A DNA stretch of 64,000 nt from an uncultured Flavobacteriaceae bacterium (lineage in GTDB: Bacteria; Bacteroidota; Bacteroidia; Flavobacteriales; Flavobacteriaceae), in assembly GCA_947495135.1 (NCBI GenBank), contig CANLXN010000011.1, positions 98,435 to 162,434 on the forward strand, written 5' to 3'. A model generated the notes under the pieces. That model searched no databases. It was not told where the DNA came from and worked only from the letters and a program-made list of their open reading frames with translations. The translations under genes and the position numbers were made by a program. Positions 8,657-18,300 of the stretch are shown piece after piece. Position 1 is the stretch's first letter. The number at the start of each line of letters is the position of its first letter.

Positions 8657-10468
8657 CTATGATTCTTGTAATTTGTGAGAGAATTTCAGAATAATAAATT
8701 CTGCAGGCCTAACTGCGGCAACTCCAATTTCTATATTCATTCTTCCTTCTAAAATATCGAGGGCCGTCATGGTTTCTCCTAACCCAATTTTCACGAAATA
8801 CGCATGTTCTGGTTTAGCGCCTGCCAAGGCACCTTCCCTCCATAATTGGGATAGGAAATTATCGATCATTCCTTTTGTTCGAACCCAAGTAGGTTTGCTA
8901 TTTGGCTCAAATACCACGAATTCTGTTGCTTTCTTAATAGATTCTTCCATGAAATTGAAAAAACGTCTTACTGGCACGTACCTCCATTCGTTGTCGTTTC
9001 CTGCAAGGGTTCTTGCTCCCCAAACCATATTTCCTTTACCGTGAAATGCTCTAATTGCATTAATCGATTTTCCAGTGGTTGCATCCACATTTAGATCTTC
9101 TTGCTCTGCACTTGTAACGGCAATTGTTGGCTCTTTGACAAGGCTAACGCTTACATTCGCTGGAGCTTTCCAGACCCCTCTGTCCCTATCTACCGAAGCA
9201 TATATTCCTGCTACAGCTCCACAAGGATAAAGCGTCACCTTATTCTTTTGCATTTCCTTTTTAATTCTGTTGTAGAGATTGGTATCTATATATTGATTGA
9301 CGCCTCCTTGAAGACTCGTTCCAGAAAGTGTTACGGCTATTCCATTCCCGCTATCTGTATACAACAATGGAACACCATTCCCCAATGCACCTACTAAATC
9401 TGAAGCTACTGTAACAACATTTCCTACACTACTGGCACTTATATTTGCAACACCATCAATCGCAGTAGCCAAAGCAGCCGCAGTAGCAACAGGGTCTGAT
9501 GCATCCTTATTAAAGGCCGTTCCTTCTTGCAATCCGGTTCCGTCGATAGTAATAGTGTCGCCATCAATGATAGAATTATCGTTAATAGTGATGGTTGCTG
9601 ATGCAGCAAAAGGAATTGGAGCATCGGCAGCATCTAAACCAGATGCAATAGATTGAAGCATTTGGTCGTTCCAAATAGTCCCTAATACACCAGATGTGGT
9701 ATCGACAATACGCACTTTAGATTCATCAAAGGCAAATTCAATAAGTGTTGACAGTGAAGGATAATAGGCAGCTCCGTACTTTAAGAAGTCGGGTCCTATA
9801 TGGTCGTTTCTAAAATTATTCCCATCATCAAAAACGGTAGAAGAAGCAACCGCCTCCACATCCATTACGGCGAATCGGTCTTGTAGTTTATTACACTGAA
9901 TAAGCATGTTGTCGTAAAGTGTTTTTCTATCTGCATCCGACACAGAAATAGCTTCAGGAATAGTTAGGATAGTAATCTCATCTATTTCCTCACAAACACT
10001 TAGTCCTGCATCTAATGCGGCATCGTCTATCGCTATACTATTTAAGCTTAGTGTAATTGAGGCTAAATCTGTTTCATCTACCACTTCATAATTGCCAATG
10101 GAGACTATGTAGCAAGTACCACCTCCATTAGCATAAAACATTTTCACCTGATAATACAAGCTATACGGACTCTCATTGGTGCCAATACTACTAACACTTA
10201 TGGCAGGATCTGTATCTCCCAAAGCAGCGTCTGAAATGGCTACACTGTAATATTCTGGAAATGGCCCTCCAAAATGTTCAACAAAGTCTAGCATGGAGGT
10301 AATTCTAACAGGAATTCGGTCTGTTGAAGGGTCGATGGACACATTGTCCACAATTGCTTTTTCGGTATACCCAATAAAAGCAGGAACGGCAGTTGCTACA
10401 GGAGCAACGGACGCTGGAAGTGTGCTTATTTCTTCAATGTATACGCCGGGTGTTTTGTAATTTGCCAT
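8657..10468 (-). CDS. Contractile tail sheath protein, 603 aa, with inserted domain
   Basis: A paralogue of the shorter sheath protein, sharing the opening YKTPGVYIEEISTLPASVAP and an almost identical C-terminal ~190 residues. It is ~120 residues longer. Roughly residues 288-391 are an insert with the pattern of a beta-rich module found in phage structural proteins: DGDTITIDGTGLQEGTAF, then AAALATAIDGV, then NVVTVASDLVGALGN and IAVTLSGTSLQGGV. The insert falls in the surface-exposed middle of the sheath fold, so it probably decorates the outside of the sheath. It is the first sheath gene of the operon, 15 bases after the unknown 372-aa gene. Confidence 0.95.
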   Translation of the reverse strand: MANYKTPGVYIEEISTLPASVAPVATAVPAFIGYTEKAIVDNVSIDPSTDRIPVRITSMLDFVEHFGGPFPEYYSVAISDAALGDTDPAISVSSIGTNESPYSLYYQVKMFYANGGGTCYIVSIGNYEVVDETDLASITLSLNSIAIDDAALDAGLSVCEEIDEITILTIPEAISVSDADRKTLYDNMLIQCNKLQDRFAVMDVEAVASSTVFDDGNNFRNDHIGPDFLKYGAAYYPSLSTLIEFAFDESKVRIVDTTSGVLGTIWNDQMLQSIASGLDAADAPIPFAASATITINDNSIIDGDTITIDGTGLQEGTAFNKDASDPVATAAALATAIDGVANISASSVGNVVTVASDLVGALGNGVPLLYTDSGNGIAVTLSGTSLQGGVNQYIDTNLYNRIKKEMQKNKVTLYPCGAVAGIYASVDRDRGVWKAPANVSVSLVKEPTIAVTSAEQEDLNVDATTGKSINAIRAFHGKGNMVWGARTLAGNDNEWRYVPVRRFFNFMEESIKKATEFVVFEPNSKPTWVRTKGMIDNFLSQLWREGALAGAKPEHAYFVKIGLGETMTALDILEGRMNIEIGVAAVRPAEFIILKFSHKLQES

Positions 10469-10483
10469 AATCTTGTTTTATCT

Positions 10484-11602
10484 TTATATGAATACGAATA
10501 TTTCTTTTTCGATAGTGCCGCTATTGTCTTTCTCTACAGCATTAACTGGAGGATTTGGCAAGTGTTGAACTATCTCTTTATTATTATTGTCTAACAAGTG
10601 AACATTTAGTTTGGGCTGCTCGAAACTTGGGATAGAACCATCAGATTTGAAGATGACCGTTTCAAAACCTTTTACCTGAGTGTTCGCATTGGGTTGTGCA
10701 CCTTCTAACAGAAAATCGATGTGGGCATAAGGATCGCCGTTCACTGGATCTGAATCTTCAATTCGCAATACAGTTGTATTAAAATCGATTCCTTGGGATT
10801 TGTTGATGATGTAATATTTCCAGACGGTTGTTTTTCTTTCAAAATGAAGCTGAAAATAATCGGTGTCCGCGTAGATGGTATTCTGCGCAGTATAATTGAT
10901 ATCTACAACCCCTAAAACCCCGCTGTCTAAACCATCATTATCTATAAAAACCGTGAGGGTGTCTAAGTTGATAGTTCCGTTGAGATTGTCTAAAAATATA
11001 GTGTAAAAACCACTTGGCTTATCTCTTAAATCTACTTGCTGACTAAAAACTCTAGAATCATCTCTAGTTAATGGAATAATCAAATCCAAAGGGTCGCCAT
11101 TAGCATCTTTCCCAGGAGATACAGTATTGCCTGCGCTATTTTCTATTCTGAAATTTGCTGTCACATTTGTTTGGTTCCCTGGAAGTGTATACGAATAGGT
11201 GAATAATTTCCCAAAAGCCTCATCTATTAATGCGTAATTCAAGACTTCTGGTGCATCACTGCTACTCTGAGGTGCAGCTGGATTATTTGTAAAATAGAGT
11301 TTATTGCCAGCTGAATAGCCGTCCAATTTGGTGATATTAAAGAACTCACTACTATTTTCGGTAGTGATATAAAATCTGAAACGTACATCGGTTCCAAGAT
11401 GAATAAAAGGATCTGTCTGGTTGGCATCAGTTTTAAAGAGTACCAAATTATTATTTCCCAACTTTTTGAATAATAACTTCCCATTAGCTAGTAGCTTCCG
11501 TGTTTCGAAATCTGGCCGGATCGAAAGATTACTATTGACATTGCTCTCAAAGAAATTATGAGCAATGGAAATATTGAATAATCTGTTATACTTTATATTC
11601 AC
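10484..11602 (-). CDS. Unknown eCIS operon protein, 372 aa (possible cap adaptor)
   Basis: I do not recognise a named domain. The protein is beta-rich and Asn/Asp-rich, without signal peptide or membrane segment. Internal stretches such as TYSYTLPGNQTNVTANFRIE and SGFYTIFLDNLNGTINLDT suggest immunoglobulin-like or jelly-roll modules. Its start overlaps the stop of the Pvc16-like gene by 4 bases (ATGA) and the sheath gene follows after 15 bases, so it belongs to the operon. A location between terminal cap and sheath genes would suit a second cap subunit or a cap adaptor; that is inference from position only. A fibre or decoration protein is the alternative. Confidence 0.75.
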   Translation of the reverse strand: MNIKYNRLFNISIAHNFFESNVNSNLSIRPDFETRKLLANGKLLFKKLGNNNLVLFKTDANQTDPFIHLGTDVRFRFYITTENSSEFFNITKLDGYSAGNKLYFTNNPAAPQSSSDAPEVLNYALIDEAFGKLFTYSYTLPGNQTNVTANFRIENSAGNTVSPGKDANGDPLDLIIPLTRDDSRVFSQQVDLRDKPSGFYTIFLDNLNGTINLDTLTVFIDNDGLDSGVLGVVDINYTAQNTIYADTDYFQLHFERKTTVWKYYIINKSQGIDFNTTVLRIEDSDPVNGDPYAHIDFLLEGAQPNANTQVKGFETVIFKSDGSIPSFEQPKLNVHLLDNNNKEIVQHLPNPPVNAVEKDNSGTIEKEIFVFI

Positions 11603-12204
11603 AGCTCCTTATTTTTTGCTAGTAAACCAATTTCTTCAATTGGTAAGGCCTCACTAATTAATTCCCCTTCTTGGACTGTTAACATTCTTACTTTGTAGAG
11701 CACTGAGGGAAGGTATTTTGTGCCCAGAACGCTCCAGAAATTGTACATCTGTTCGAAGGAATAAGAATACAGTTCCAGAATTAGTTTCTTAATATTTGGA
11801 TCTTCATCTGCAAGGGCTGGGGCGTTATCATTTGTAAAAACGTTTTTAGCCTGAAAAAAAGAAATGATGTAAGACAATTGTTTTAGTCCCTGATAATAGG
11901 CATCAGACGTACCGTCGTCTGCGCTTTGATAGTTGGCCGAGATTAAAACATAGAGGTTTAATTTTAATTCTGGATTTCTATATTCAACTTGTCCATCTCC
12001 ATTGATGAACGTTGTATTTTGATCCTTAAAGATCTTTTCTTCTTCAATATTCACTAAAGACAAACCAAGTGCCTTATCGGGAATAGAAACTCCAGACTCA
12101 TCTGAAACATGTGTCAAGAAAATTTTGTCTTCATCCAAACCATTCCTAATTTTTAGGTAATCGTTAATAGATTTAGTCAAAAACTGAAGTGACGCGTGAA
12201 TCAT
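11599..12204 (-). CDS. Pvc16/DUF4255-family tail terminator (Afp16 type)
   Basis: From ATG 12204 the protein has 201 residues and starts MIHASLQFLTKSINDYLKIR, the usual opening of DUF4255/Pvc16 N-terminal domains. An ATG 24 bases upstream (12228) would add eight residues without family support. Conserved family-like parts include GLSLVNIEEEKIFKDQNT, LNLYVLISANYQ and a C-terminal MLTVQEGELISEALPI. Afp16-like proteins form the hexameric cap that fixes tube and sheath length. As first gene of the visible operon it marks the operon start; no convincing TAnnTTTG promoter was seen in 12205-12415. Confidence 0.9.
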   Translation of the reverse strand: MIHASLQFLTKSINDYLKIRNGLDEDKIFLTHVSDESGVSIPDKALGLSLVNIEEEKIFKDQNTTFINGDGQVEYRNPELKLNLYVLISANYQSADDGTSDAYYQGLKQLSYIISFFQAKNVFTNDNAPALADEDPNIKKLILELYSYSFEQMYNFWSVLGTKYLPSVLYKVRMLTVQEGELISEALPIEEIGLLAKNKEL

Positions 12205-12415
12205 GGTGTTAGGCTTGCTAGATTCCAAAAAACAATACCAAAAGAAATTATTAGGTTTTATTTTTTTTAGAACACTGTAAATCTAGCAATCTAACAATCA
12301 ATAACATACAGTTCATAAACTGCTTTTTTAAGGGGAAAATATGGAAAGAAAAAGGGGGTTTATCCTTAGAATTAATGAAATTTTAGAGTTATATAAACTT
12401 GATTATTTTCAATTC

Positions 12416-13957
12416 TCACCCAAACCACCCGTCTCTATCCAAACTTCTGTATTGGATTGCTTCGGAAATGTGCGCACCTTGAATGTGTTCTGACGATTCT
12501 AAGTCGGCTATAGTTCTTGCCACCTTTAAAATCCGATCATAGGCCCGTGCGGAGAGATTGAGTCGTTCCATAGCCGATTTCAGTAAATCCAAAGAAGCAG
12601 CATCCAATTGACAGAACTCTCGTATTTGCTTCACACCCATTTGGGCGTTGTAATGAATGTTCTCATGGTTCTTAAAACGGCTGGTCTGCAATTCCCTACC
12701 TCGAGTAACTCGCTCTCTAATGATAATACTGCCTTCTCCCTTGCGTTTGTCGCTCAACTTATCGAAAGGCACAGGAGTTACTTCAATATGAATGTCTATT
12801 CTATCTAAGAGGGGACCTGAAACTTTACTTAAATAACGCTGCATCTCTTGCGGTGAAGAAACTACTGGAGCGTCGGGATCATTAAAATAGCCACCCGGAC
12901 TCGGATTCATACTAGCCACCAACATAAAACTGGCAGGATACGTAACCGTAAAACGCGCTCTGGAAATGGTGACATCCCTGTCTTCCAGTGGTTGTCTCAT
13001 TACTTCCAACACACTTCTTTTAAACTCAGGAAGTTCATCCAGAAACAAAACCCCGTTGTGCGCCAATGAAATCTCACCTGGTTGCGGGTATTGGCCACCA
13101 CCAACGAGTGCAACGTCTGAGATGGTATGATGAGGCGACCTAAATGGCCTAGAAGTCATTACTCCTCCCGTTTTCATGGTTCTGCCCGCCACGCTATGGA
13201 TTTTCGTAGTTTCCAGTGCTTCATTTAGGGATAAGGGCGGCAATATGGACGGTATTCTTTTCGCTAACATCGTCTTTCCACTTCCAGGCGGGCCAATTAA
13301 AATAACATTGTGACCTCCTGCAGCGGCTATTTCCATACATCGTTTAATAGACTCTTGTCCTTTCACATCGGCAAAATCAAACTCCGGATTTTCCAGATGC
13401 TCGTAGAACTCAGCTTTGATGTCGATGATGGTCTGTTCTAAGGGAATTTCAGCATTAAAAAAATGAATCACTTCTGAAATATTCTCAACTCCATATACTT
13501 CTAAGCCATCAACAATAGCAGCTTCTTTTGCGTTCTGTTTTGGAAGAATAAATCCTTTATAACCTTCATTTTTCGCATTGATGGCAATAGGCAAGGCTCC
13601 TCGAATGGGTTGCAAAGCTCCATCCAAAGACAACTCACCCATAATTACATAATCACTTAATAAATTCAGTTCTTGGATTTGTTCGGTAGCAATTAAGATT
13701 CCCATGGCCAAAGGCAGATCGTAGGCAGAACCTTCCTTTCGCATATCGGCTGGGGACATATTGAGGATCAGTTTCTTTGCTGGAATTTTGAATCCGTTGT
13801 TCTGCAATGCAGCGGCAATTCTATAATTACTTTCTCGAATAGCATTATCGGGCAGACCAACCAAATGGTAGCCTACGCCTATATCTACATTAACTTCAAC
13901 TGTGATGGTGGTGGCTTCTACGCCAAATACGGCACTCCCGTAAACTTTTGTAAGCAT
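12416..13957 (-). CDS. comM: ComM/YifB family Mg-chelatase-like AAA+ ATPase
   Basis: A full-length 513-aa member. The N-terminal S5/Lon-like domain starts MLTKVYGSAVFGVEATTITV, contains HLVGLPDNAIRES and KKLILNMSPADMRKEGSAYD. Walker A GPPGSGKT lies at 222-229 and Walker B LFLDE at 304-308, followed by the Mg-chelatase C-terminal domain. ComM is a branch-migration helicase that helps integrate foreign DNA during natural transformation. It is an ordinary chromosomal gene on the same strand upstream of the eCIS operon, with 211 bases between them, so it is probably not part of the particle. It is divergent from the amidase gene. Confidence 0.95.
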   Translation of the reverse strand: MLTKVYGSAVFGVEATTITVEVNVDIGVGYHLVGLPDNAIRESNYRIAAALQNNGFKIPAKKLILNMSPADMRKEGSAYDLPLAMGILIATEQIQELNLLSDYVIMGELSLDGALQPIRGALPIAINAKNEGYKGFILPKQNAKEAAIVDGLEVYGVENISEVIHFFNAEIPLEQTIIDIKAEFYEHLENPEFDFADVKGQESIKRCMEIAAAGGHNVILIGPPGSGKTMLAKRIPSILPPLSLNEALETTKIHSVAGRTMKTGGVMTSRPFRSPHHTISDVALVGGGQYPQPGEISLAHNGVLFLDELPEFKRSVLEVMRQPLEDRDVTISRARFTVTYPASFMLVASMNPSPGGYFNDPDAPVVSSPQEMQRYLSKVSGPLLDRIDIHIEVTPVPFDKLSDKRKGEGSIIIRERVTRGRELQTSRFKNHENIHYNAQMGVKQIREFCQLDAASLDLLKSAMERLNLSARAYDRILKVARTIADLESSEHIQGAHISEAIQYRSLDRDGWFG

Positions 13958-14280
13958 GATTTATAGCTTTTGGTTTACCTAGGGAGAAAGTAGAAGATAA
14001 AGTTAGTAAAAGATTTGAAATGAGCCTTTATACGAAGCGATAATGCTAAAAATCTGATAAATCAAATAATTTAATTAACTTTATAGTCTCCTCGGTTAAA
14101 TATCTCTTGTTTAGCTCCCACAGTACTGACTGTACAAACTATTTTACAACAAGCTGATATAAAGCAAGTTGAATACTATTAATTCGATTTTTACGTTTTA
14201 AAACATCCTCCCTTTACACTAGCATTAATTGTTACTTGTCTACTCGAGTCAACAACTTTGTTTAACCAATACTTCATACA
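13958..14280. other. Divergent intergenic region, comM / amidase
   Basis: A 323-base AT-rich interval with no convincing reading frame. It must carry promoters for both flanking genes. On the plus strand TTG (14229-14231), a 21-base spacer and CAACTTTG (14253-14260) approximate a Bacteroidota promoter for the amidase, but the first position of the -7 element is C instead of T. Nothing comparable was found for comM. Confidence 0.4.
14229..14260 (+). promoter_or_regulatory. Possible promoter of the amidase gene
   Basis: TTG at 14229 and CAACTTTG at 14253-14260 are separated by 21 bases, close to the Bacteroidota TTG-N(17-23)-TAnnTTTG pattern. One consensus position fails. The predicted start of transcription would give a leader of about 13 bases before ATG 14281. 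Confidence 0.3.
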
Positions 14281-15264
14281 ATGACCACAAAATTCGGATT
14301 TACGTTAATGACCGTTTCAGAATTCAAAACCTGGATTGCTCAGCAGAACGTTGCCAGAACCATTCTTTTTATTCAACAACATCATACTTTTGCGCCAAAC
14401 TATAGGCATTTTAAGGGCAATAATCATTTTGAACTACAGCGAGGCATGAAGAATCACCATGTCCATAATAACGGCTGGAGCGATATAGGGCAACATTTCA
14501 CCATTTATCCAGATGGTATGATTGCAACCGGACGAAGTCTAGAACGATCACCGGCCTGTATTTTCGGAAATAACAACCATTCTATTTGTATCGAAAACAT
14601 AGGGTTCTTTGATACAGGTGAAGACCAAATGCTCCCAGAACAGCAAGATGCTATTGTTCAAGTTACAGCGGCTTTATGCGAAAGTTTTCGCGTACCAGTA
14701 TCAACAGACAGGATCGTTTATCATCATTGGTTCGACCTTGGATCTGGAGCTCGTACTAATGGTTCTGGTTCAACAAAATCATGTCCAGGAACCAATTTCT
14801 TTGGAGGTAATAAAGTAACCCACTGCCAGCAGAATTTTCTACCATTAGTGAGTGCAGCCCTCAACGATACAATTGTAACTGCCATACCACCTGCACTCAT
14901 TGAATATGGATCGGTTACAGCCAACACACTAAACATACGGATTGCCCCCGACGCATCTTCTTCCCGAATTGGACAAACCTCTCTGGGTGCAATTATCCGC
15001 ATTTATAAGAAAAATGGAAACTGGTTTAAAATATCTCAGAGTAAGGAAGAATGGGTTTTTGGTAATTTCGTGAAGCCCGTGCAACGAGCCACCGTAAATG
15101 CCAATGTTCTCAATGTGAGAAGTGGACCATCCACCCGTTTTAATCGTGTAGGAGCAGTTGTAGAAAATCAGGAAGTCTTTATATACGAACAAGAAGGAAA
15201 TTGGTCGCAAATTAGCTTAGATGAACAATGGGTTTCTACAAAGTTTTTAGACTTGAGTAATTAA
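14281..15264 (+). CDS. Zinc N-acetylmuramoyl-L-alanine amidase (PGRP/amidase_2) with two SH3 domains
   Basis: A 327-aa cell-wall amidase without signal peptide. Residues ~25-185 form the PGRP/T7-lysozyme-like domain: FIQQHHTF (zinc His34/35), WSDIGQHFTIYPDG (66-79), YHHW (second zinc His near 148) and SCPG (zinc Cys168). Two SH3-type wall-binding modules follow, marked ANTLNIRIAPDASSSRIGQ (~214-232) and ANVLNVRSGPSTRFNRVG (~274-291). It would cleave the MurNAc-L-Ala bond. Lacking an export signal, it needs lysis, another route or a delivery device to reach peptidoglycan; an eCIS lies 2 kb away. It converges with the multi-enzyme gene and shares its terminator. A cytosolic muropeptide-recycling role is the alternative, but wall-binding SH3 modules argue against it. 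Confidence 0.88.
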   Translation: MTTKFGFTLMTVSEFKTWIAQQNVARTILFIQQHHTFAPNYRHFKGNNHFELQRGMKNHHVHNNGWSDIGQHFTIYPDGMIATGRSLERSPACIFGNNNHSICIENIGFFDTGEDQMLPEQQDAIVQVTAALCESFRVPVSTDRIVYHHWFDLGSGARTNGSGSTKSCPGTNFFGGNKVTHCQQNFLPLVSAALNDTIVTAIPPALIEYGSVTANTLNIRIAPDASSSRIGQTSLGAIIRIYKKNGNWFKISQSKEEWVFGNFVKPVQRATVNANVLNVRSGPSTRFNRVGAVVENQEVFIYEQEGNWSQISLDEQWVSTKFLDLSN

Positions 15265-15302
15265 GCCATCAAGGAATTACGCTCTATGTCCAAACGAAAA
15301 AT

Positions 15303-15337
15303 AAACCGATAGCACTATAACTTTGCGCTATCGGTTT
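15303..15337. terminator. Bidirectional terminator between convergent genes
   Basis: A perfect 11-bp inverted repeat, AAACCGATAGC (15303-15313) and GCTATCGGTTT (15327-15337), with a 13-base loop, lies between the stop of the amidase (15264) and the stop of the multi-enzyme gene (15350). The A/T ends of the stem give short U tracts in both directions. Confidence 0.75.
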
Positions 15338-15349
15338 CATTAGTACTAT

Positions 15350-18300
15350 TTATAGCACCTCCCACAACTTCTTAATAATCTGTGGGTGCTTAGGATGTAA
15401 ATATCCAAAGTGACTCACTTCTTCATTGGCAGAGGCGATGTAAAACTGATTCATTTTTAACACTACATCACTTTCAAATTTATCATTTTGAAACACGGCT
15501 CCATCTACTGGTGTTACGCTGTCATTTAATTGTCTTTTAAATATGGCTCTGTCCACTAAAAACTCATCAAACAAACGTTTTAATAGTTTTTGATTGGGCT
15601 CATAATTAGACGTAAACACAAAATAATTACCTCTATTTGCCTTCATCGTATTTAATCGTTCTAACACCTTGCTCGTCTCTTCTAAATCGTCAATACCTGG
15701 TAAATTAGTAACTCCCATAGCCACCGCTTTGCTAATGGTTAACAGTCTAGGCACCACTGGTGCAATGGTCCCTAAGGCCAGTCTACAAATATTAGTGGTA
15801 TAATTAAACAACGATTTCCAGTTTTCAGTAGAAGCCATCATGGTTCCCTGATTTGGAGTCCCAAACATTATCAATTTATTGAGAACAAGTGGCGCATTTA
15901 CCAATGGTTTCAATGTTTTATTATTCACCCATGTATCTTCAAAAAGGTAACGAGCAACTACTCCTCCTCTACTTCTTGCAAGCACATTGCATTTCTTACC
16001 TTTCAATTGTCCGGTCAATAATTCATTGAACTTGTTGGCGTTGGCTTCTATACCTTGCACAACAGTGGGCATATTGAAACCAAGTACATATCGGCCGTGT
16101 GTTTTGAGCAATTCCTTTCTTACTTCGGGAACTTCCAAAAATACATTATACCCTCCTTCTACCGTACTAAACAGACCTGGTAACATTACCATGACTGGTT
16201 TTTTATCTTTCTGAATAGCAGCATAAATCTTCTTTTTATCCAACAATTCAATATTCATCCAACCATCTGCAGATAGCGTTTGTTCGCCTTTTAGATCGTA
16301 TACCTTTACCGCGTATCTGTTTTCACCAAACTTAGCAAGTACTTTGTCTACTAACTTAGACTTTACGGCAACATCTGGTTTGATCCATTTAAAAACTTTT
16401 ACCCCTATGCGTTTGAGCTTGTCTATTAATCCGCGTTCATTGGTCGTAAATTCTTTAATATCGAAGGAATAAACATTGTCGCCTCCCTTAGTAGCTCCCC
16501 TTGTTCCTTTTTTTGAGATGTTGTCTGGGTATTTCCATTCGTAAATGGAACCTTCTTCATATACTTTCTCTACGAGCATGACAGAATTCATATTTTCTAA
16601 GTGACTGTCCACACCTATCTCCATTTTGGGAGCTAGGTCACTTCTAAATCCGCGAGAATTCCCCACTTCCATTTCAAACTCTTCTACCCAAACCGAATTT
16701 TCTTCAAAAGTCTCGTTATACGATTTTCGATTAGAAACACTATAAGCAACATTGGTGGCACGAACAGATAGGGAACCTGAAGGATCACCCATGACTAGGT
16801 TATTATGATCACCGTTGGTCATTTTCGGCAATGGATCATTGGGTTCTGGAACAACAAAAAGATGTTGCTTCAGAAAATCGGATGCATGGGGAGACTTCAA
16901 AATGTCCTTTACCAGCTCCTTGTTTTCGGAAAGATTAAAATCTGGATCTTCCAAATTTAATTCATCTAAATAATCAAATAGATTTTCATCCTTATGCAAA
17001 AGTTGGCAAATTTCAGTCACCATCATATCCTCCAGTCGTTCTTTCATAGAATCGTCTCCAACATTCACCATACTTCTATTTCCGAAGACTCCAAAAAACC
17101 CTCCTAAAAACCTTCGCTTTTCGGGTGCTTTTTCAGCCTTCTCAATTTTGGCTAACATTTTGGCTGGAGCAAATTCTGGTGCAAGTGCTTGATGGGCCTT
17201 CATTATTCCAGTTCCATAGACAAAATTATAGGCGGTGGATTTATCTGCGCTTCTAAACAACGCTTGCCTTACAATTTCGGCTTTCTTCCAAGCATCTTTT
17301 CCTTTAAACTTAGAGAGCTCTTTTTTATACTTCTGAACATAAATAGCTGCTCCAGCTGCTACCTGCGGTGTGGCACTAGAGGTTCCCCCTCCGGCTTTCA
17401 CATAATACGTTTTACTTCCATCACCATTGGTTGTAACCTGATCGAACCAAGATATGTTAGGCGTATATCCAGCAATAGAAGTAGGTAATACGTAATCGGG
17501 GCCATAGCAAGTTTGCATATAAACCCCTCCTGCTGCTCTGCTTCCGTCGTGGTATCTGTTTAAATATGGTTTATGATTGTATGCTACTCCTGTTGCTGCT
17601 ACTACTCTATCATAACGAGCCGGATACAAAGTTCTCTTCGGAAGAATTTTCTTCGCTCCTTTAGAAAAGCTATTACTTGCCGCTGAAACTATAACCACTC
17701 CATGCTCATACGCTCTATTTACAGCTTTGGCCATTACTTTACTTGGCAATCCAGCCATGGACATAGTAATCACGTCGCACCCTCGATCTACTGCATGATC
17801 TACCGCTTTTGCAAAGTTCTTACCAGACAACAAAGCCACGGTTTCACTAACCTTAATAGTCAAGACTTTCGCATATGGAATAGCTCCAAAAAAGCCTTTA
17901 TAATTTCCTTCTGTTTCTTCCAAATCGACCCAGTTTCCAGCCAAAATAGACATTGTTGCCTGTCCGTGTCCCTGCTGTTCCGCTATAGCTACCTTTTTGT
18001 CTTTATCTACCGCCCCTTTCTTTACTTTACCCTTACTAATATGTACATGCCCAGATTCTAAATTAACTGGTGTGGAAGGATGATTTTCAATAAAGCCTGT
18101 ATCAATGTGTCCAATTTTCACAATATCTTGTATACTCGTGTTCGGTTTACCGATTTTAATTTCGGGGAAAACAGATTCGTTCGCACTTTTTAACTGGCTA
18201 TGGGCATCGTCCAAATGCCAAATAAAAGGATTGGAATCGTTGAATTGCTGTGGATTGGGATAGGTGTGCAAATAGTCTCCTGCACTTCTGGTTCCACTTT

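Noticed and set aside
1..12228. Prophage or type VI secretion interpretation of the contractile genes
   Set aside because: Head, portal, terminase, integrase and TssJLM-type genes are missing, while Pvc16-like, DUF5908-type and paired sheath/tube genes point to an eCIS.
12308..12330. Small hairpin CAGTT-CATA-AACTG followed by CTTTTTT as a terminator
   Set aside because: The T tract is on the plus strand while both flanking genes are on the minus strand, and the stem is only 5 bp.
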